A stretch of 64,000 nt of DNA from Agromyces intestinalis (GCF_008365295.1 NZ_CP043505.1:2046001-2110000), one strand, 5' to 3'; counted from the stretch's first letter, positions 1 to 8,780 are shown. The notes: generated from the letters alone by a model not told the origin. Program-made: numbers and translations.

Positions 1-59
1 GCCTCGACATATCCGTCGCGCACCTCGGAGTGCAGCGCGATCCGTTCGGTAGAAGTCAT
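1..59 (-). CDS. L-rhamnose mutarotase, N-terminal fragment (runs off window start)
   Basis: Reading leftwards from an ATG at 57-59, the 19 visible codons give MTSTERIALHSEVRDGYVEA, counting the split last codon. The RIALHSxVxxGYVEAY-like opening is the signature start of L-rhamnose mutarotase (DUF718), which interconverts the anomers of L-rhamnose. The rest of the gene lies outside the window, so catalytic residues cannot be checked. No strong ribosome binding site is visible before the ATG. The assignment rests on this short stretch, but the neighbouring sugar-kinase remnant fits a carbohydrate catabolic setting. Confidence 0.55.
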   Translation of the reverse strand, partial: MTSTERIALHSEVRDGYVE

Positions 60-103
60 AGGTCATATGTTCTCATGTGCCGACGACCGGCACCCGATAC
101 GAA

Positions 104-454
104 TCAGGCTGCGCGCAGGATCGACGTGAGCTTCTTGCCCCGGGCGAGCTCGTCGACGAGCTTGTCGAGATACCGCACCTTCTGCATGAGCGGGTCCTCG
201 ATCTCCTCGACCCGAACGCCGCAGATCACGCCGGTGATGAGGGTCGCGTTCGGGTTGAACGCGGGTGCCTGCTCGAAGAACGTCTCGAGGTCGACCTCGT
301 CGGCGAGCACGCGCTGGAGTGCGGCCTCGTCGTAGCCGGTGAGCCACTCGATGACCTCGTCGAGTTCGGCCCGGCTGCGCTGCTTGCGCTCGACCTTGTC
401 GACGTAGAGCGGATAGATCTTCGCGAAGCTCATGCGGAAGATGTTGCGCGCCAT
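104..454 (-). CDS. DUF2200 family protein
   Basis: A small cytoplasmic protein of 116 residues. The opening MARNIFRMSFAKIYPLYVDK and the later IIEWLTGYDE-like stretch (here VIEWLTGYDEAALQ) are typical of DUF2200, a widespread family of unknown function. A GGAGGG ribosome binding site lies six bases before the ATG at 454. The gene points away from the sugar-kinase remnant; the upstream region between them contains a perfect inverted repeat. No enzymatic motif is visible, so only family membership is claimed. Confidence 0.85.
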   Translation of the reverse strand: MARNIFRMSFAKIYPLYVDKVERKQRSRAELDEVIEWLTGYDEAALQRVLADEVDLETFFEQAPAFNPNATLITGVICGVRVEEIEDPLMQKVRYLDKLVDELARGKKLTSILRAA

Positions 455-530
455 GGGTTGCCCTCCCCGCGTCGTTGCCGTGGCCGCGCCCGACGGTGCG
501 GCGCTTCCAGCGTAGACCGGCTTCTTCTTC

Positions 531-575
531 GCGACTCCGGCACTGATGCGCCTGTGGCATCAGTGCCGGAGTCGC
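531..575. repeat. 19-bp perfect inverted repeat with 7-base loop
   Basis: Arms at 531-549 (GCGACTCCGGCACTGATGC) and 557-575 are exact reverse complements around a 7-base loop. The element sits between the divergent DUF2200 gene and the truncated sugar kinase, at the point where kinase homology is lost. No T-run follows on the + strand. It could be an operator, a hairpin of a dispersed palindrome family, or the scar of a rearrangement. Confidence 0.8.
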
Positions 576-1385
576 CTGTCACGGCCCGTCGCCGAGAAGT
601 CGAGTCGGCCTGCCGTCCACGTGCCGCTCGCCGAGGTGCGCGGCGGCGCGCTCGCCCGGGTGCTCGCCGAGGCTCCCGCGGGCGCGGTGGTGCTGCCCGA
701 CGCGGTCGACGATGACGACATCCGGCTCATCGCCCAGGCGACGGATGCCGCGACCCGCGCCGGTGCGACGGTCGTCGTGCGATCGGCGTCGCCCCTGGCC
801 GCTGAACTCGCCGGCGTCGCGAGCCGCAGGCTGCTGGCCGCTCCGATCGCGTCCGGGGTCGGCCCTGTGCTGCTCGCGTGCGGTTCGCACACGGCCGGGG
901 CGACCGCGCAGCTCGACGCGGTCGTCGCCGACTGGGGTGCGCCCGCCGTGATCGACACGGATGCCGCGCTGACCGACCCGGTCGCGGCCGGTCATACGGC
1001 GGCCGACGCCGCGCGGCGGGCGCTGGCCGGCCGCGATCTCGCGTTCGTGACCACCGAGCGCGACCGTTCCGCGTCGCACAACACGCTCGCGCACGGTGAA
1101 CGCGTCATGACGGCCCTCACGACCGCGGTGCGCGATCTGCTGCCCGATGTGTCGGTCGTGGTGGCGAAGGGCGGCATCACGTCGGCGGAAGTGGCCCGCA
1201 CCGGGATCGGCGCGCGATCGGCCGTCGTGCTGGGGCAGGTGCTGCCGGGCGTCTCGGTGTGGCGCATGACCGCCCACGACGGGCGCGAGGTGCTCTACGC
1301 GGTCGTGCCGGGCAACGTCGGCGGGCCCGACACACTCGTGCAGGTGCTCGACGCGGTCGGGGTGCGGGCGCTCGATCGGGCGTGA
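546..1385 (+). pseudogene. four-carbon acid sugar kinase, 5'-truncated remnant
   Basis: The reading frame matches the second half of four-carbon acid sugar kinases (DtnK/OtnK, DUF1537 type), which phosphorylate acids such as erythronate or threonate. Visible are VPLAEVRGG and the VVLPDAVDDDDIRLIA strand closing the substrate domain, then the nucleotide-binding domain with LLACGSHTAGATAQL, VVAKGGITSAEVA and the VPGNVGGPDTL loop. The N-terminal substrate domain of roughly 200 residues with its DDxTG motif is absent, and the first in-frame ATG lies inside a perfect inverted repeat with no ribosome binding site. Homology begins near 600. It is probably a nonfunctional deletion remnant; a frameshifted or relocated 5' part was not found upstream. 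Confidence 0.7.
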
Positions 1386-1409
1386 GCGTTGCGGGAGGCG
1401 AAGAATCGG

Positions 1410-1480
1410 AGCCGATGACGGGAATCGAACCCGCGCTGTCTGCTTGGGAAGCAGAAGTTCTACCATTGAACTACATCGGC
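1410..1480 (-). tRNA. tRNA-Gly(CCC)
   Basis: The minus strand folds as a complete cloverleaf. The acceptor stem is GCCGATG/CATCGGC, the D arm GTTC/GAAC, the anticodon stem TCTGC/GCAGA with loop TTCCCAA (anticodon CCC), and the T arm GCGGG/CCCGT around TTCGATT. The discriminator base is T, and CCA is not encoded (CCG follows). It reads the glycine codon GGG. It lies downstream of the sugar-kinase remnant on the opposite strand. Confidence 0.95.
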
Positions 1481-1642
1481 GTGCGCCGCATCCGCGGCGT
1501 CGAATCATCCTAACAACGCCGACGGCGGTTCTCGCACCGGCCTCCTGGCGCATCGGCCTCCGAAGCCCCGCGAAGCGGTCCGACACCCGGCGCGGCAAGG
1601 GATGTGCCACATCGGGCATACGGCGTGCGGAAGGCTGAGCCC

Positions 1643-2500
1643 ATGGGGGCCATGGATCGCCGAAGCCGCACCGTCACCAGCCGCGTAGTCGCCGTCTGCA
1701 TCGCGCTCGCCGCAACCGCGTCGCTCGCCGGATGCGCGTCACCGGGTCAGCAGCGACTCGAGCGGGCCATCGAGGAGCAGGTCGCCGCTGCGGCCGACGG
1801 CGCCGGGTTCGTCTCGCAGTCGCCGGGTCTCAACGCACCCGCCGACGCGATCGGCGCCTACGCGCGCAACATCCAGGACGAACTGATCGGCACGGGCGTG
1901 CAACCGAAGGGCGACTCCGGCTGGATCCCGGGCTCGCCCGACCACGCGGAGCCGTTGCGACTCGTCGCGATCGAGCCGAACGACGACGCGTCGCGAGACG
2001 ATCCGGTCGGCGCGCTGGTGCTCGCCAGTCGGCTGACCGTCGTCTCGGATCACGACCGGCCTCCCTACGACCACTGCGTGCGCGTCGAGTTCGATCGGTG
2101 GGGGTGGATCGAGGGCTCGGTGCGCGGCACGGCATGCCCCGACCCCCTCACCGAGATCGTGCCGCCGCCCGACCTGCGACCCATCGTGCCCGACTCCGCG
2201 GAGGCGGTCGCCATCGCCGTGCTCGCATCGGCAGCGGATGCCTCGGCCGACGAGCTGGCCGCGACGATCGCCGCGCAACTGCCGCCAGAGCCCGACGGGC
2301 CGCCGGTCGCCGAGGTGCGGGTGCTGCGGGAGGGCGACCGGGTCGGCCTCGCGATGGGCGATGCGCGCGACTGCCTGCTGGTTCGCGCCGAAGACGGTGC
2401 GGCCGAGCGCGTGCACGTGCAGAAGATCCAGCTCCAGCCCGGCGAACTGGGGTGCCGACCCGAGACCGCGCTGCTGCGGGAGTTCCCCAAGACGCACTGA
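1643..2500 (+). CDS. putative lipoprotein of unknown function
   Basis: A predicted membrane-anchored lipoprotein of about 285 residues. A basic N-region (RRSRTVTSR), a hydrophobic stretch and the lipobox LAGC mark a lipoprotein signal peptide; the Cys would be lipidated on the outer face of the membrane. The start at 1643 is chosen because GGAAGG lies eight bases upstream; an ATG nine bases later is an alternative. The remainder shows no catalytic motif or recognisable domain, only acidic stretches and paired cysteines (CVRVEF, ARDCLLV, LGCRPE) that could form disulfides. It lies 31 bases upstream of dcd on the same strand, but dcd has its own promoter-like box. Confidence 0.75.
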   Translation: MGAMDRRSRTVTSRVVAVCIALAATASLAGCASPGQQRLERAIEEQVAAAADGAGFVSQSPGLNAPADAIGAYARNIQDELIGTGVQPKGDSGWIPGSPDHAEPLRLVAIEPNDDASRDDPVGALVLASRLTVVSDHDRPPYDHCVRVEFDRWGWIEGSVRGTACPDPLTEIVPPPDLRPIVPDSAEAVAIAVLASAADASADELAATIAAQLPPEPDGPPVAEVRVLREGDRVGLAMGDARDCLLVRAEDGAAERVHVQKIQLQPGELGCRPETALLREFPKTH

Positions 2501-2518
2501 GATCCGCCGAGCCGTGGC

Positions 2519-2531
2519 TAGGCTGGCTGCC
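2519..2531 (+). promoter_or_regulatory. leaderless -10 box before dcd
   Basis: TAGGCT at 2519-2524 lies seven bases before the GTG start at 2532 and there is no Shine-Dalgarno sequence. This spacing puts the transcription start at the start codon, as in leaderless actinobacterial genes. Confidence 0.5.
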
Positions 2532-3137
2532 GTGCTGCTCTCAGACCGTGACATCCGGGCCGAGCTCGAAGGCGGCCGAATCCGACTCGAGCCGTCCGAT
2601 CCGAGCATGCTGCAGCCCAGCAGCGTCGACGTGCGCCTCGACCGGTACTTCCGCCTCTTCGACAATCACAAGTACCCGTTCATCGACCCGGCCGAAGACC
2701 AGCCCGAGCTGACGCACCTGATCGAGGTGCGCCCCGACGAGGCGTTCATCCTGCACCCGGGCGAGTTCGTGCTGGCGTCGACGTTCGAGGCGGTCACCCT
2801 GCCCGACGACGTGGCGGCGCGGCTCGAGGGGAAGAGCTCGCTGGGCCGGCTCGGCCTGCTCACGCACTCGACCGCCGGGTTCATCGATCCCGGCTTCACC
2901 GGGCACGTGACGCTCGAGCTGTCGAACGTCGCGACCCTGCCGATCAAGCTGTGGCCGGGCATGAAGATCGGGCAGATGTGCTTCTTCCGGCTTTCGTCGC
3001 CGGCCGAGAAGCCGTACGGTTCGGCCGACTACTCGAGCCGGTACCAGGGGCAGCGGGGGCCGACGGCGTCGCGGTCGTTCCAGAACTTCCATCGCACCGA
3101 TGTGAGCATCACGGATGCGGGGGCTTCGGGCGCGTAG
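2532..3137 (+). CDS. dcd: dCTP deaminase, probably bifunctional dCTP deaminase/dUTPase
   Basis: Converts dCTP to dUTP, and in the actinobacterial bifunctional type on to dUMP, supplying dTMP synthesis. The 201-residue product starts [10 protein letters not shown]. It carries [10 protein letters not shown], the core [23 protein letters not shown] with the catalytic Glu and Ser region, [13 protein letters not shown], and the C-terminal lid [16 protein letters not shown], all as in the Mycobacterium tuberculosis bifunctional enzyme. Length fits the family (about 190-200). The GTG at 2532 is chosen because the family begins here and a -10 box lies at leaderless spacing; in-frame codons upstream belong to the lipoprotein region. 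Confidence 0.95.
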   Translation: MLLSDRDIRAELEGGRIRLEPSDPSMLQPSSVDVRLDRYFRLFDNHKYPFIDPAEDQPELTHLIEVRPDEAFILHPGEFVLASTFEAVTLPDDVAARLEGKSSLGRLGLLTHSTAGFIDPGFTGHVTLELSNVATLPIKLWPGMKIGQMCFFRLSSPAEKPYGSADYSSRYQGQRGPTASRSFQNFHRTDVSITDAGASGA

Positions 3138-3230
3138 GCCGCGGACGGGACGCGACCGCCGGATGCCCCGCCGACGCGACACCCCGTCAACCCCTCGTCT
3201 GCGCGGGCGGTGAGCCGGTAGGCAGGAGTC

Positions 3231-3722
3231 ATGGTCGAGGAATCCGATGCGCTCGCCGAGGCGTGCGCGCGTGCTGCGCTCGCCGCGGGCGTGCGCGTCG
3301 CCGTGGCGGAGTCGCTCACGAGCGGCAGCATCGCCACCACGCTCGGCAAGGCGCACGAGGCCAGCGAGTGGTTCTCGGGCGGTGTGGTCGCGTACGACCC
3401 CGAGGTGAAGTTCGGCGTGCTCGGCGTCGACCGCGGCCCGGTCGTCACGGCGAAGGCGGCGCGGCAGATGGCCGAGGGGCTGCTGCACCTCATGCCCGTC
3501 GAGGCGGTGGTCGCGGTCACAGGGGCCGGCGGGCCGGGCCCGGAAGAGGGCGAGCCCGCCGGAACGGTCTTCATCGCGCACGGGCGGGTAGGGCATCCGG
3601 ATGCTCCGGCCAGGATCGCCGTCGAGGAGCACCGGTTCGACGGTGATCCGACCGATGTGGTCCGCCAGACCGTGGAGGCGGCGCTTCGCGCCCTGCTTGG
3701 GGAGCTCGAGGCGCCCGCGTGA
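3231..3722 (+). CDS. pncC: CinA-family nicotinamide-nucleotide amidohydrolase
   Basis: Deamidates nicotinamide mononucleotide to nicotinate mononucleotide in NAD recycling. The 163-residue protein consists only of the CinA C-terminal domain: VAVAESLTSGSIATTL, the WFSGGVVAYDPEVKFGVLGV segment, VVAVTGAGGPGPEEGEPAGTVFIA and a C-terminal helix. Length is as expected for stand-alone PncC; the N-terminal MoaB-like domain of full CinA is absent. AGGAG lies immediately before the ATG, a rather short spacing. The stop overlaps the next start (GTGA at 3719-3722), which suggests translational coupling. Confidence 0.9.
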   Translation: MVEESDALAEACARAALAAGVRVAVAESLTSGSIATTLGKAHEASEWFSGGVVAYDPEVKFGVLGVDRGPVVTAKAARQMAEGLLHLMPVEAVVAVTGAGGPGPEEGEPAGTVFIAHGRVGHPDAPARIAVEEHRFDGDPTDVVRQTVEAALRALLGELEAPA

Positions 3723-4822
3723 CGGGTGAGGACGCGGGCACGGCGTCGGACGCAGCCGACGCGACCGAGTTCGGCATCGAGGAGGAGTTCGTGCTCCTCG
3801 ACCCCGAGACGCTGCGGCCGGCGCCCGTCGGCCCCGAGGTGCTCGCCCGGCTCCGGGCCGCCGGATTCGAGACGGCGACCTCGGAGTTCCTCGCCTCGCA
3901 GATCGAGTTCGCGAGCCCGATCCTCCACGACGGCGAGGGAGCCACCGCCGAGCTCGTGCGATTCCGACGCGAGGCGGCGGGCATCGCACGGGAACTCGGT
4001 GTGGTCGCCGCCTCGACCGGCACGCCCTTCGACAGCGAAGACGACCCCGAGGTGTTCCCCGAAGACCGGTATGCCCGGGTGCACGCCGACATCGGCGCGA
4101 TGATCGCCGACCACCAGGTGTGCGGCCTGCACGTGCACCTCGGCATCGCCGCTCGCGCCGACCGGGTGCGCGTGCTGAACGGGCTGCGACCGTGGATCCC
4201 GATGCTCACCGCGCTCGCCGCGAACGCGCCGTTCCATCGCGGCGTCGACAGCGGGTTCGCAAGCTGGCGCACGATCGTGCTGCGCCGGTGGACGACGAAC
4301 GGCGTGCCCGCGCCATTCGCCGACGAGGCCGACTACGACCGGCGGCTCGCCGAGCTCGTGGGTGTGGGCGTCACGCGCGACCGCGCGCTCATCGCCTGGA
4401 TGCTACGGCTCTCGCACCACCTGCCCACCGCCGAGTTGCGCTTTGCGGACGCGCAGCTCGACGTCGCCGATTCGGTTGCGATCGCGCTGCTCTGTCGCGA
4501 GCTGGTGCGCGGCATCCTGCAGGGTGCGGATGCCACGAGCGAATCGGATGCGACGAGCGAATCTTCCCCGCCGTTCAGCGGTGAACTCATCGATGCGGCG
4601 CTGTGGGCGGCCGCACACGACGGGCACGAGGCATCCGTGCCCGATCCGGTGCGAGGCGCCCTCGTGCCGGTACGCGATGCCGTGGCGAGCGCGCTCGCGT
4701 CGGCGCCCGACGACGTGCGCGAGCGCGTTGCCGATCTGCTCGCCCGCGGATCGGGGGCGGAGCGGCAGCGTGCCGCGCTCGCCGGAGGCGGCAGGGCTGC
4801 GCTCCGGGCGCTCTTCGAATAG
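3719..4822 (+). CDS. YbdK-type carboxylate-amine ligase (glutamate-cysteine ligase family 2)
   Basis: An ATP-dependent carboxylate-amine ligase of the GCS2 family; weak gamma-glutamylcysteine synthesis is known for E. coli YbdK. Of 367 residues, the N-terminus carries FGIEEEFVLLDPETLRP, the metal/ATP-binding opening, followed by SQIEFASPI, VCGLHVHLGI (histidines of the metal site) and a C-terminal helical part. An Ala-rich insert with the direct repeat DATSESDATSES lies near residue 280. The GTG start overlaps the pncC stop. The natural substrate is unknown; actinobacteria use related enzymes for ergothioneine (EgtA), but no egt neighbours are present here. Confidence 0.85.
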   Translation: MTGEDAGTASDAADATEFGIEEEFVLLDPETLRPAPVGPEVLARLRAAGFETATSEFLASQIEFASPILHDGEGATAELVRFRREAAGIARELGVVAASTGTPFDSEDDPEVFPEDRYARVHADIGAMIADHQVCGLHVHLGIAARADRVRVLNGLRPWIPMLTALAANAPFHRGVDSGFASWRTIVLRRWTTNGVPAPFADEADYDRRLAELVGVGVTRDRALIAWMLRLSHHLPTAELRFADAQLDVADSVAIALLCRELVRGILQGADATSESDATSESSPPFSGELIDAALWAAAHDGHEASVPDPVRGALVPVRDAVASALASAPDDVRERVADLLARGSGAERQRAALAGGGRAALRALFE

Positions 4823-5437
4823 CTAGTTCTCGGGCGGCGGGTACGGCGCGTCGCGCAGCACGCGCGCGAGGTGCGCGCTGTGCCGGGCGACCGTCGCGTT
4901 CGTGGTCGCCACCGCGTCGGGCGTGGCATCCAGGTCTTTGTAGTCGGTCTTGCCCATCGCCTCGCCGTTCCAGTAGGTCGACGCCTGCGATGCGACCGAG
5001 AACCCGACATCGACGAGCGCCTGCTGCACGTCGGCGATGATCGCGTGCGCGCCGTCCTCATTGCCGACGACCGCGACGGCGGCGACCTTGCCGGCCAGGA
5101 TCGGCCGGCCGGCGTCGTCGGTCTCGCTGAGTTCTGCGTCGAGTCGCTCGAGCGCGCGCTGGGCGACGCTCGACGGATGTCCCATCCAGGTGGGCGTGGC
5201 GAACAGCAGCACGTCGGCCGCCATCACCTTCGCGCGGATCGACGGCCACTCGTCGCCGTCGCCCATGTCGGCTTCGACGCCCGGCTTGATGTCGTGGTCG
5301 ACCACGCGGACCAGCTCGGTCGTCGCTCCGTCGGCCTCGAACAGGTCGAGCACCTGCCGGGAGATGAGCTCGGTGCTCGACGCCGCAGGCGACGGCTTCA
5401 GGGTGCAGTTGAGTGCGAGCACTCGCAGATCGGGCAT
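4823..5437 (-). CDS. flavodoxin-fold NAD(P)H-dependent oxidoreductase
   Basis: A cytoplasmic flavoprotein of 204 residues resembling NADPH-dependent FMN reductases of the WrbA/flavodoxin-like group. The N-terminal strand LRVLALNCTLKPSPAASSTELI forms the phosphate loop for FMN; LLFATPTWMGHPSSVAQRALERLD and VAAVAVVGNEDGAHAII line the flavin site. The start at 5437 has AGGAGTAG upstream. It is convergent with the ligase gene, abutting it end to end. The substrate is unknown; quinone or free-flavin reduction is typical of the family. Confidence 0.85.
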   Translation of the reverse strand: MPDLRVLALNCTLKPSPAASSTELISRQVLDLFEADGATTELVRVVDHDIKPGVEADMGDGDEWPSIRAKVMAADVLLFATPTWMGHPSSVAQRALERLDAELSETDDAGRPILAGKVAAVAVVGNEDGAHAIIADVQQALVDVGFSVASQASTYWNGEAMGKTDYKDLDATPDAVATTNATVARHSAHLARVLRDAPYPPPEN

Positions 5438-5651
5438 GACTTCTACTCCTTCGTTGCTGCGCGCAGTTCCGGCCGGAGTTCCGCTTCGACGTGATCGAGT
5501 CCGAACTGCATCATGCTCCGAACCGTAGGCGCGCCTCGGCGCAGCCGCATCGGCTTGACGCGCGCAGCCGAGCGTGTCACGCGTCGGATGCCTCGGAGCT
5601 ACGCGCCCCGCGGCATCCACGCAACCCGTTGCCGCGCACCCCGGCCGCGCC

Positions 5652-5664
5652 TACCGTCGGCCCC
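5652..5664 (+). promoter_or_regulatory. leaderless -10 box before the FAD/Rieske gene
   Basis: TACCGT at 5652-5657 is followed by seven bases and then the ATG at 5665. No ribosome binding site is present, so leaderless initiation is likely. Confidence 0.4.
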
Positions 5665-7200
5665 ATGACCTCGCTCTGGCTCGACCCCGCGCCCGCGATC
5701 CCGACCGACGGGCCCGACTCCCCGCGCAGCTTCGACGAGATCGTGGTCGGCGGCGGGCTCACCGGCCTCGTGACCGCGGTGCTGCTCGCCCGCGCCGGAA
5801 GGCGGGTCGGCGTGCTCGAGGCGCGCGAGGTCGGTGCGGTGACGACCGGCAACACCACCGCGAAGCTCAGCGTGCTGCAGGGTGCGCACCTGCAGACCGT
5901 CCTGCACCGCACCGACGGCAGGGTGCTGCGCGGCTACGTCGAGGCGAACCTCGCCGGGCAGCGATGGCTGGCCGACTACCTGCAGGCCAACGGACTGCCC
6001 GTGCAGGTGCGCGACGCGGTCAGCTTCGCGTCGACGCCCGACGGGCGCAGCACGGTCGAGCGGGAGTTCGAGGTCGCGCGCGAGGCCGGCCTGCCGGTGA
6101 CGTTCGGCGAAGCATCCGACCTGCCCTTCGCAACCTTCGGCGCGGTGCGGCTTGCGGGCCAGCTGCAGCTCGATCCGATGGATGCGCTCGCCGCGCTCGC
6201 CGCAGAGCTGCGCAGCCTGGGCGGCGTCGTGCGCACGGGCGTCCGGATGACCGGCGTGCGCGTTGGCCGCCCCGTGCGCGTGCGCACGACGGCGGGGGAG
6301 TTCGCCTGCGAACGGCTCGTGCTCGCAACCGGCATCCCGACGCTCGATCGCGGCCTGTACTTCGGGAAGCTGCGCGCGAACCGCTCGTATGCGGCCGCGT
6401 ACCGCACGGATGCTCCGCTGCCGACGGGCATGTACCTCAGCGTGGATGCCCCGACACGATCCATCCGCACCGCGCCCGATCCCGATCTCGACGCGCCGAA
6501 TCCCGAACTGCTGCTCGTCGGCGGCTACGGCCACGAGGTCGGGCGCGAACCCTCGCCCGCCGGGCGGGCGGCGGCGCTCGACCGCTGGGCGCACGAGGTC
6601 TGGCCCGACGCCGTGCAGACCCATCGCTGGAGCGCGCAGGACTACGAGACGCCGCACGGCGTGCCGTTCGTCGGCTGGCTGCCGCGCGGGCGCGGCCGCG
6701 TCCACCTCGCGACGGGGTACGACAAGTGGGGTATGACGAACGCGGTGCAGTGCGGGCTGACGCTGGCCGGCGATCTGCTGGGCGGGCTGCCCGACTGGGC
6801 GCGGACGCTGCGCCACCGGGTCACGCTGCCACGCGCGATCGGCGTGGGGATCGGCATCAACGCGGCGGTCGCCAAGCACTACGCGGTCGGGTGGGCGCGG
6901 GCGATGACGCGGGATCTGCCTGCAGCTGCGCCGCGCGAGGGGGAGGGCTCGGTCGGGCGGGCGCGGGGCGCCGGAGACGGGCGCGGATGGTTCGAACGGA
7001 TGCCGCGCCCCACCGCCGTCTCGACCGTCGACGGCGTGACCTGCCGGGTGTCGGGGATCTGCTCCCACCTCGGCGCGATCGTGACCTGGAACGACGCCGA
7101 GCACACGTGGGACTGCCCCGCGCATGCGTCGCGCTTCGCCGCCGACGGCCGCTTGCTGGAGGGGCCCGCCAAGCGCGGACTCGCGCGACGCCCGGCGTGA
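5665..7200 (+). CDS. FAD-dependent oxidoreductase with C-terminal Rieske domain
   Basis: A 511-residue fusion of a DadA/glycine-oxidase-like FAD domain with a short Rieske [2Fe-2S] domain. The dinucleotide fold VVGGGLTGLVTAVLLARAG and its closing Glu (LEA) lie near residues 30-55, the ATGYDKWGMTNA segment of the DAO family near 350, and the Rieske ligands C466, H468, C484 and H487 (CSH...CPAH) near the C-terminus. A role in cytoplasmic redox chemistry is likely; the substrate is unknown. The start is supported by a TACCGT box seven bases upstream. A Gly/Arg-rich linker joins the two domains. Confidence 0.85.
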   Translation: MTSLWLDPAPAIPTDGPDSPRSFDEIVVGGGLTGLVTAVLLARAGRRVGVLEAREVGAVTTGNTTAKLSVLQGAHLQTVLHRTDGRVLRGYVEANLAGQRWLADYLQANGLPVQVRDAVSFASTPDGRSTVEREFEVAREAGLPVTFGEASDLPFATFGAVRLAGQLQLDPMDALAALAAELRSLGGVVRTGVRMTGVRVGRPVRVRTTAGEFACERLVLATGIPTLDRGLYFGKLRANRSYAAAYRTDAPLPTGMYLSVDAPTRSIRTAPDPDLDAPNPELLLVGGYGHEVGREPSPAGRAAALDRWAHEVWPDAVQTHRWSAQDYETPHGVPFVGWLPRGRGRVHLATGYDKWGMTNAVQCGLTLAGDLLGGLPDWARTLRHRVTLPRAIGVGIGINAAVAKHYAVGWARAMTRDLPAAAPREGEGSVGRARGAGDGRGWFERMPRPTAVSTVDGVTCRVSGICSHLGAIVTWNDAEHTWDCPAHASRFAADGRLLEGPAKRGLARRPA

Positions 7201-7306
7201 ACCGCCTGCGTGACGCGCCCGTGCGGCGACTTCCCGCGGCATCCGGAGCGCGCTACCGTGGCGAGCAGAGGCGGCCCGCGAGCCGCACGAGATGGGGAGG
7301 ACCGAC

Positions 7307-7666
7307 ATGACCGGACCACGACCCGGCGGCGTGACACTCGTCGCGGTGATCGCCTGGATCTCGGGAGCGTTGCAGATCATCGGCGGCGTCATCCAACTGT
7401 TCCCCGGCGGCCAGAACTTCGGCGCAGGTGTGTGGGCGATCATCATCGGCGCCATCACGATCGTCGTGAGCCTCGGGCTGTTCCGAGGGTCGAACGTCGC
7501 GCGCATCATCGTGACGATCGTGTTCGCGATCAACCTGGTGTCGGCGTTCTTCCTGTTGTTCGCGGGCGGACCCGGCGCGTTCTGGTCGTCGCTGTTCTCG
7601 GGGCTGCTCGCGCTGGTCGGAATCCTGCTGCTCTACACGAAGCCGGCCAACCGCTACTTCAGCTGA
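7307..7666 (+). CDS. small integral membrane protein (DUF7144-like)
   Basis: A 119-residue membrane protein with four predicted transmembrane helices: TLVAVIAWISGALQII, WAIIIGAITIVVSLGLF, IIVTIVFAINLVSAFFLLF and SSLFSGLLALVGILLLY. The helix pattern matches the DUF7144-type actinobacterial small membrane proteins of unknown function. GGGGAGG precedes the ATG at 7307 by six bases. Its 3' end overlaps the end of the convergent hydrolase gene by eight bases. Confidence 0.75.
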   Translation: MTGPRPGGVTLVAVIAWISGALQIIGGVIQLFPGGQNFGAGVWAIIIGAITIVVSLGLFRGSNVARIIVTIVFAINLVSAFFLLFAGGPGAFWSSLFSGLLALVGILLLYTKPANRYFS

Positions 7667-8696
7667 CCGGGCGCGCGGCCGCGCGGCCCAGGTTCGTGGC
7701 GTCGCTCAGGTTCGCAGCTTCGCTCAGGTTGGACGCGTCGCTCAGGTCCGTCGCGTCGCTCAGGTTCGCCGCGTCGACCGCGGCGAGCCCGCCCTGCACG
7801 AACGCGACGACCGCGTCGAGCGTCGCGTCCGCGCCGAGCACGGCGTTGTGGCCGGCTCCGCTGGTGAGCACGAGCCGCGAGCGCTCGCCGTGGGCGGTGT
7901 GCAGTCGCAGCGCCTCGCCGACCGCGACCTCGCGATCGCCGCGGTCGTGGACGACCAGCAGCGGCACCTCGGCCGGGAGGGGGTCGCGGGCGGCGTCGAA
8001 GCGGCGCCATCCGTCCGGTGAGCCGGTCGCGTCGGTCGCGACCCGCGCGCCGGGTGCCGCCGACGCACCGGATGCTTCGAACCCGGGTGAGCGGATGATC
8101 CGAGCGAAGCGCGCGGCGAGCACATCGGTGGTGGCCGGGCCGAGCCCGGTCAGCGTGCCGAACCCGTCGACGAGGTACCGGGCGTCGGCCATGCCGGCGA
8201 TCGCGACCACGCCGCCCGTCGCGATGCCCTCGCGCACGGCCGTGAGGGTGGCGAGCGAGCCGAACGAATGCCCGATCATCGTGTGGAATCGCCCGTGCCG
8301 CTGCTGCAGTTCGGAGATGACGGCGAGCCAGTCGCGGATGTCGGCGTGCCGGCCCGGCGAACCGCCCGCCGCGGGTGCGTCGTAGGCCACGAGTCGCACC
8401 CCTTCGGGTCGGAGTTCGCGGATGATGGCGCCGAACTGCGACGCGCGCCCGCGCCAGCCGTGGCTGAGCAGCACCGTGGTGCCGCCCGAGCCCCACTCGT
8501 AGACGCGAACCTCGCGCCCGGCGACGCGCAGGGTCGTCGCGCGCGCCTGATCGTGGACGGCACGATCGCCTGGCCGAACCCCGGCCGGCGGACGGGTCGA
8601 GCGGAACAGCGGCATCGCGAGCCCCGCGGCGAGGGCGGGCGACACCCGCTCGGCGGCGCGGAGCGACGCGAACGCGGTGGTGACGATCGGATGCAT
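7659..8696 (-). CDS. alpha/beta hydrolase with repeat-encoded C-terminal tail
   Basis: A 345-residue alpha/beta hydrolase. The oxyanion-hole segment LLSHGWRGRASQF (near 77-89), nucleophile elbow GHSFGS with Ser144, an acidic VVHDRGDREV strand and the GAGHNAVLG histidine loop give the catalytic triad. An unusual C-terminal tail of repeated NLSDA-like hexapeptides is encoded by five 18-bp tandem repeats. AGGAGG lies six bases before the ATG. It is divergent from a TetR gene across an 84-base region holding two TetR-like operators, so that regulator probably controls it. The substrate is unknown. Confidence 0.85.
   Translation of the reverse strand: MHPIVTTAFASLRAAERVSPALAAGLAMPLFRSTRPPAGVRPGDRAVHDQARATTLRVAGREVRVYEWGSGGTTVLLSHGWRGRASQFGAIIRELRPEGVRLVAYDAPAAGGSPGRHADIRDWLAVISELQQRHGRFHTMIGHSFGSLATLTAVREGIATGGVVAIAGMADARYLVDGFGTLTGLGPATTDVLAARFARIIRSPGFEASGASAAPGARVATDATGSPDGWRRFDAARDPLPAEVPLLVVHDRGDREVAVGEALRLHTAHGERSRLVLTSGAGHNAVLGADATLDAVVAFVQGGLAAVDAANLSDATDLSDASNLSEAANLSDATNLGRAAARPVS
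7689..7778. repeat. five tandem 18-bp repeats inside the hydrolase 3' end
   Basis: Five consecutive 18-base units starting CAGGTTCG or a close variant begin at 7689, 7707, 7725, 7743 and 7761. They stay in frame, so copy-number change would alter only tail length (the NLSDAx hexapeptides). Confidence 0.85.
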
Positions 8697-8729
8697 CGGT
8701 GCCTCCTGTGGGCTCGGCGGATCTATCTA

Positions 8730-8770
8730 TACGAACGTTCGTACGTAGACTATACGAACGAACGTTCGTA
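8730..8770. promoter_or_regulatory. two TetR-type operators in the divergent promoter region
   Basis: TACGAACGTTCGTA at 8730-8743 is a perfect 14-bp palindrome. A second copy, ACGAACGTTCGT, is at 8758-8769 and is preceded by an extra TACGAACG half. Both lie between the divergent starts of the hydrolase (8696) and the TetR gene (8781), the usual arrangement for autoregulation plus control of the hydrolase. Confidence 0.8.
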
Positions 8771-8780
8771 CACTAGTGGC

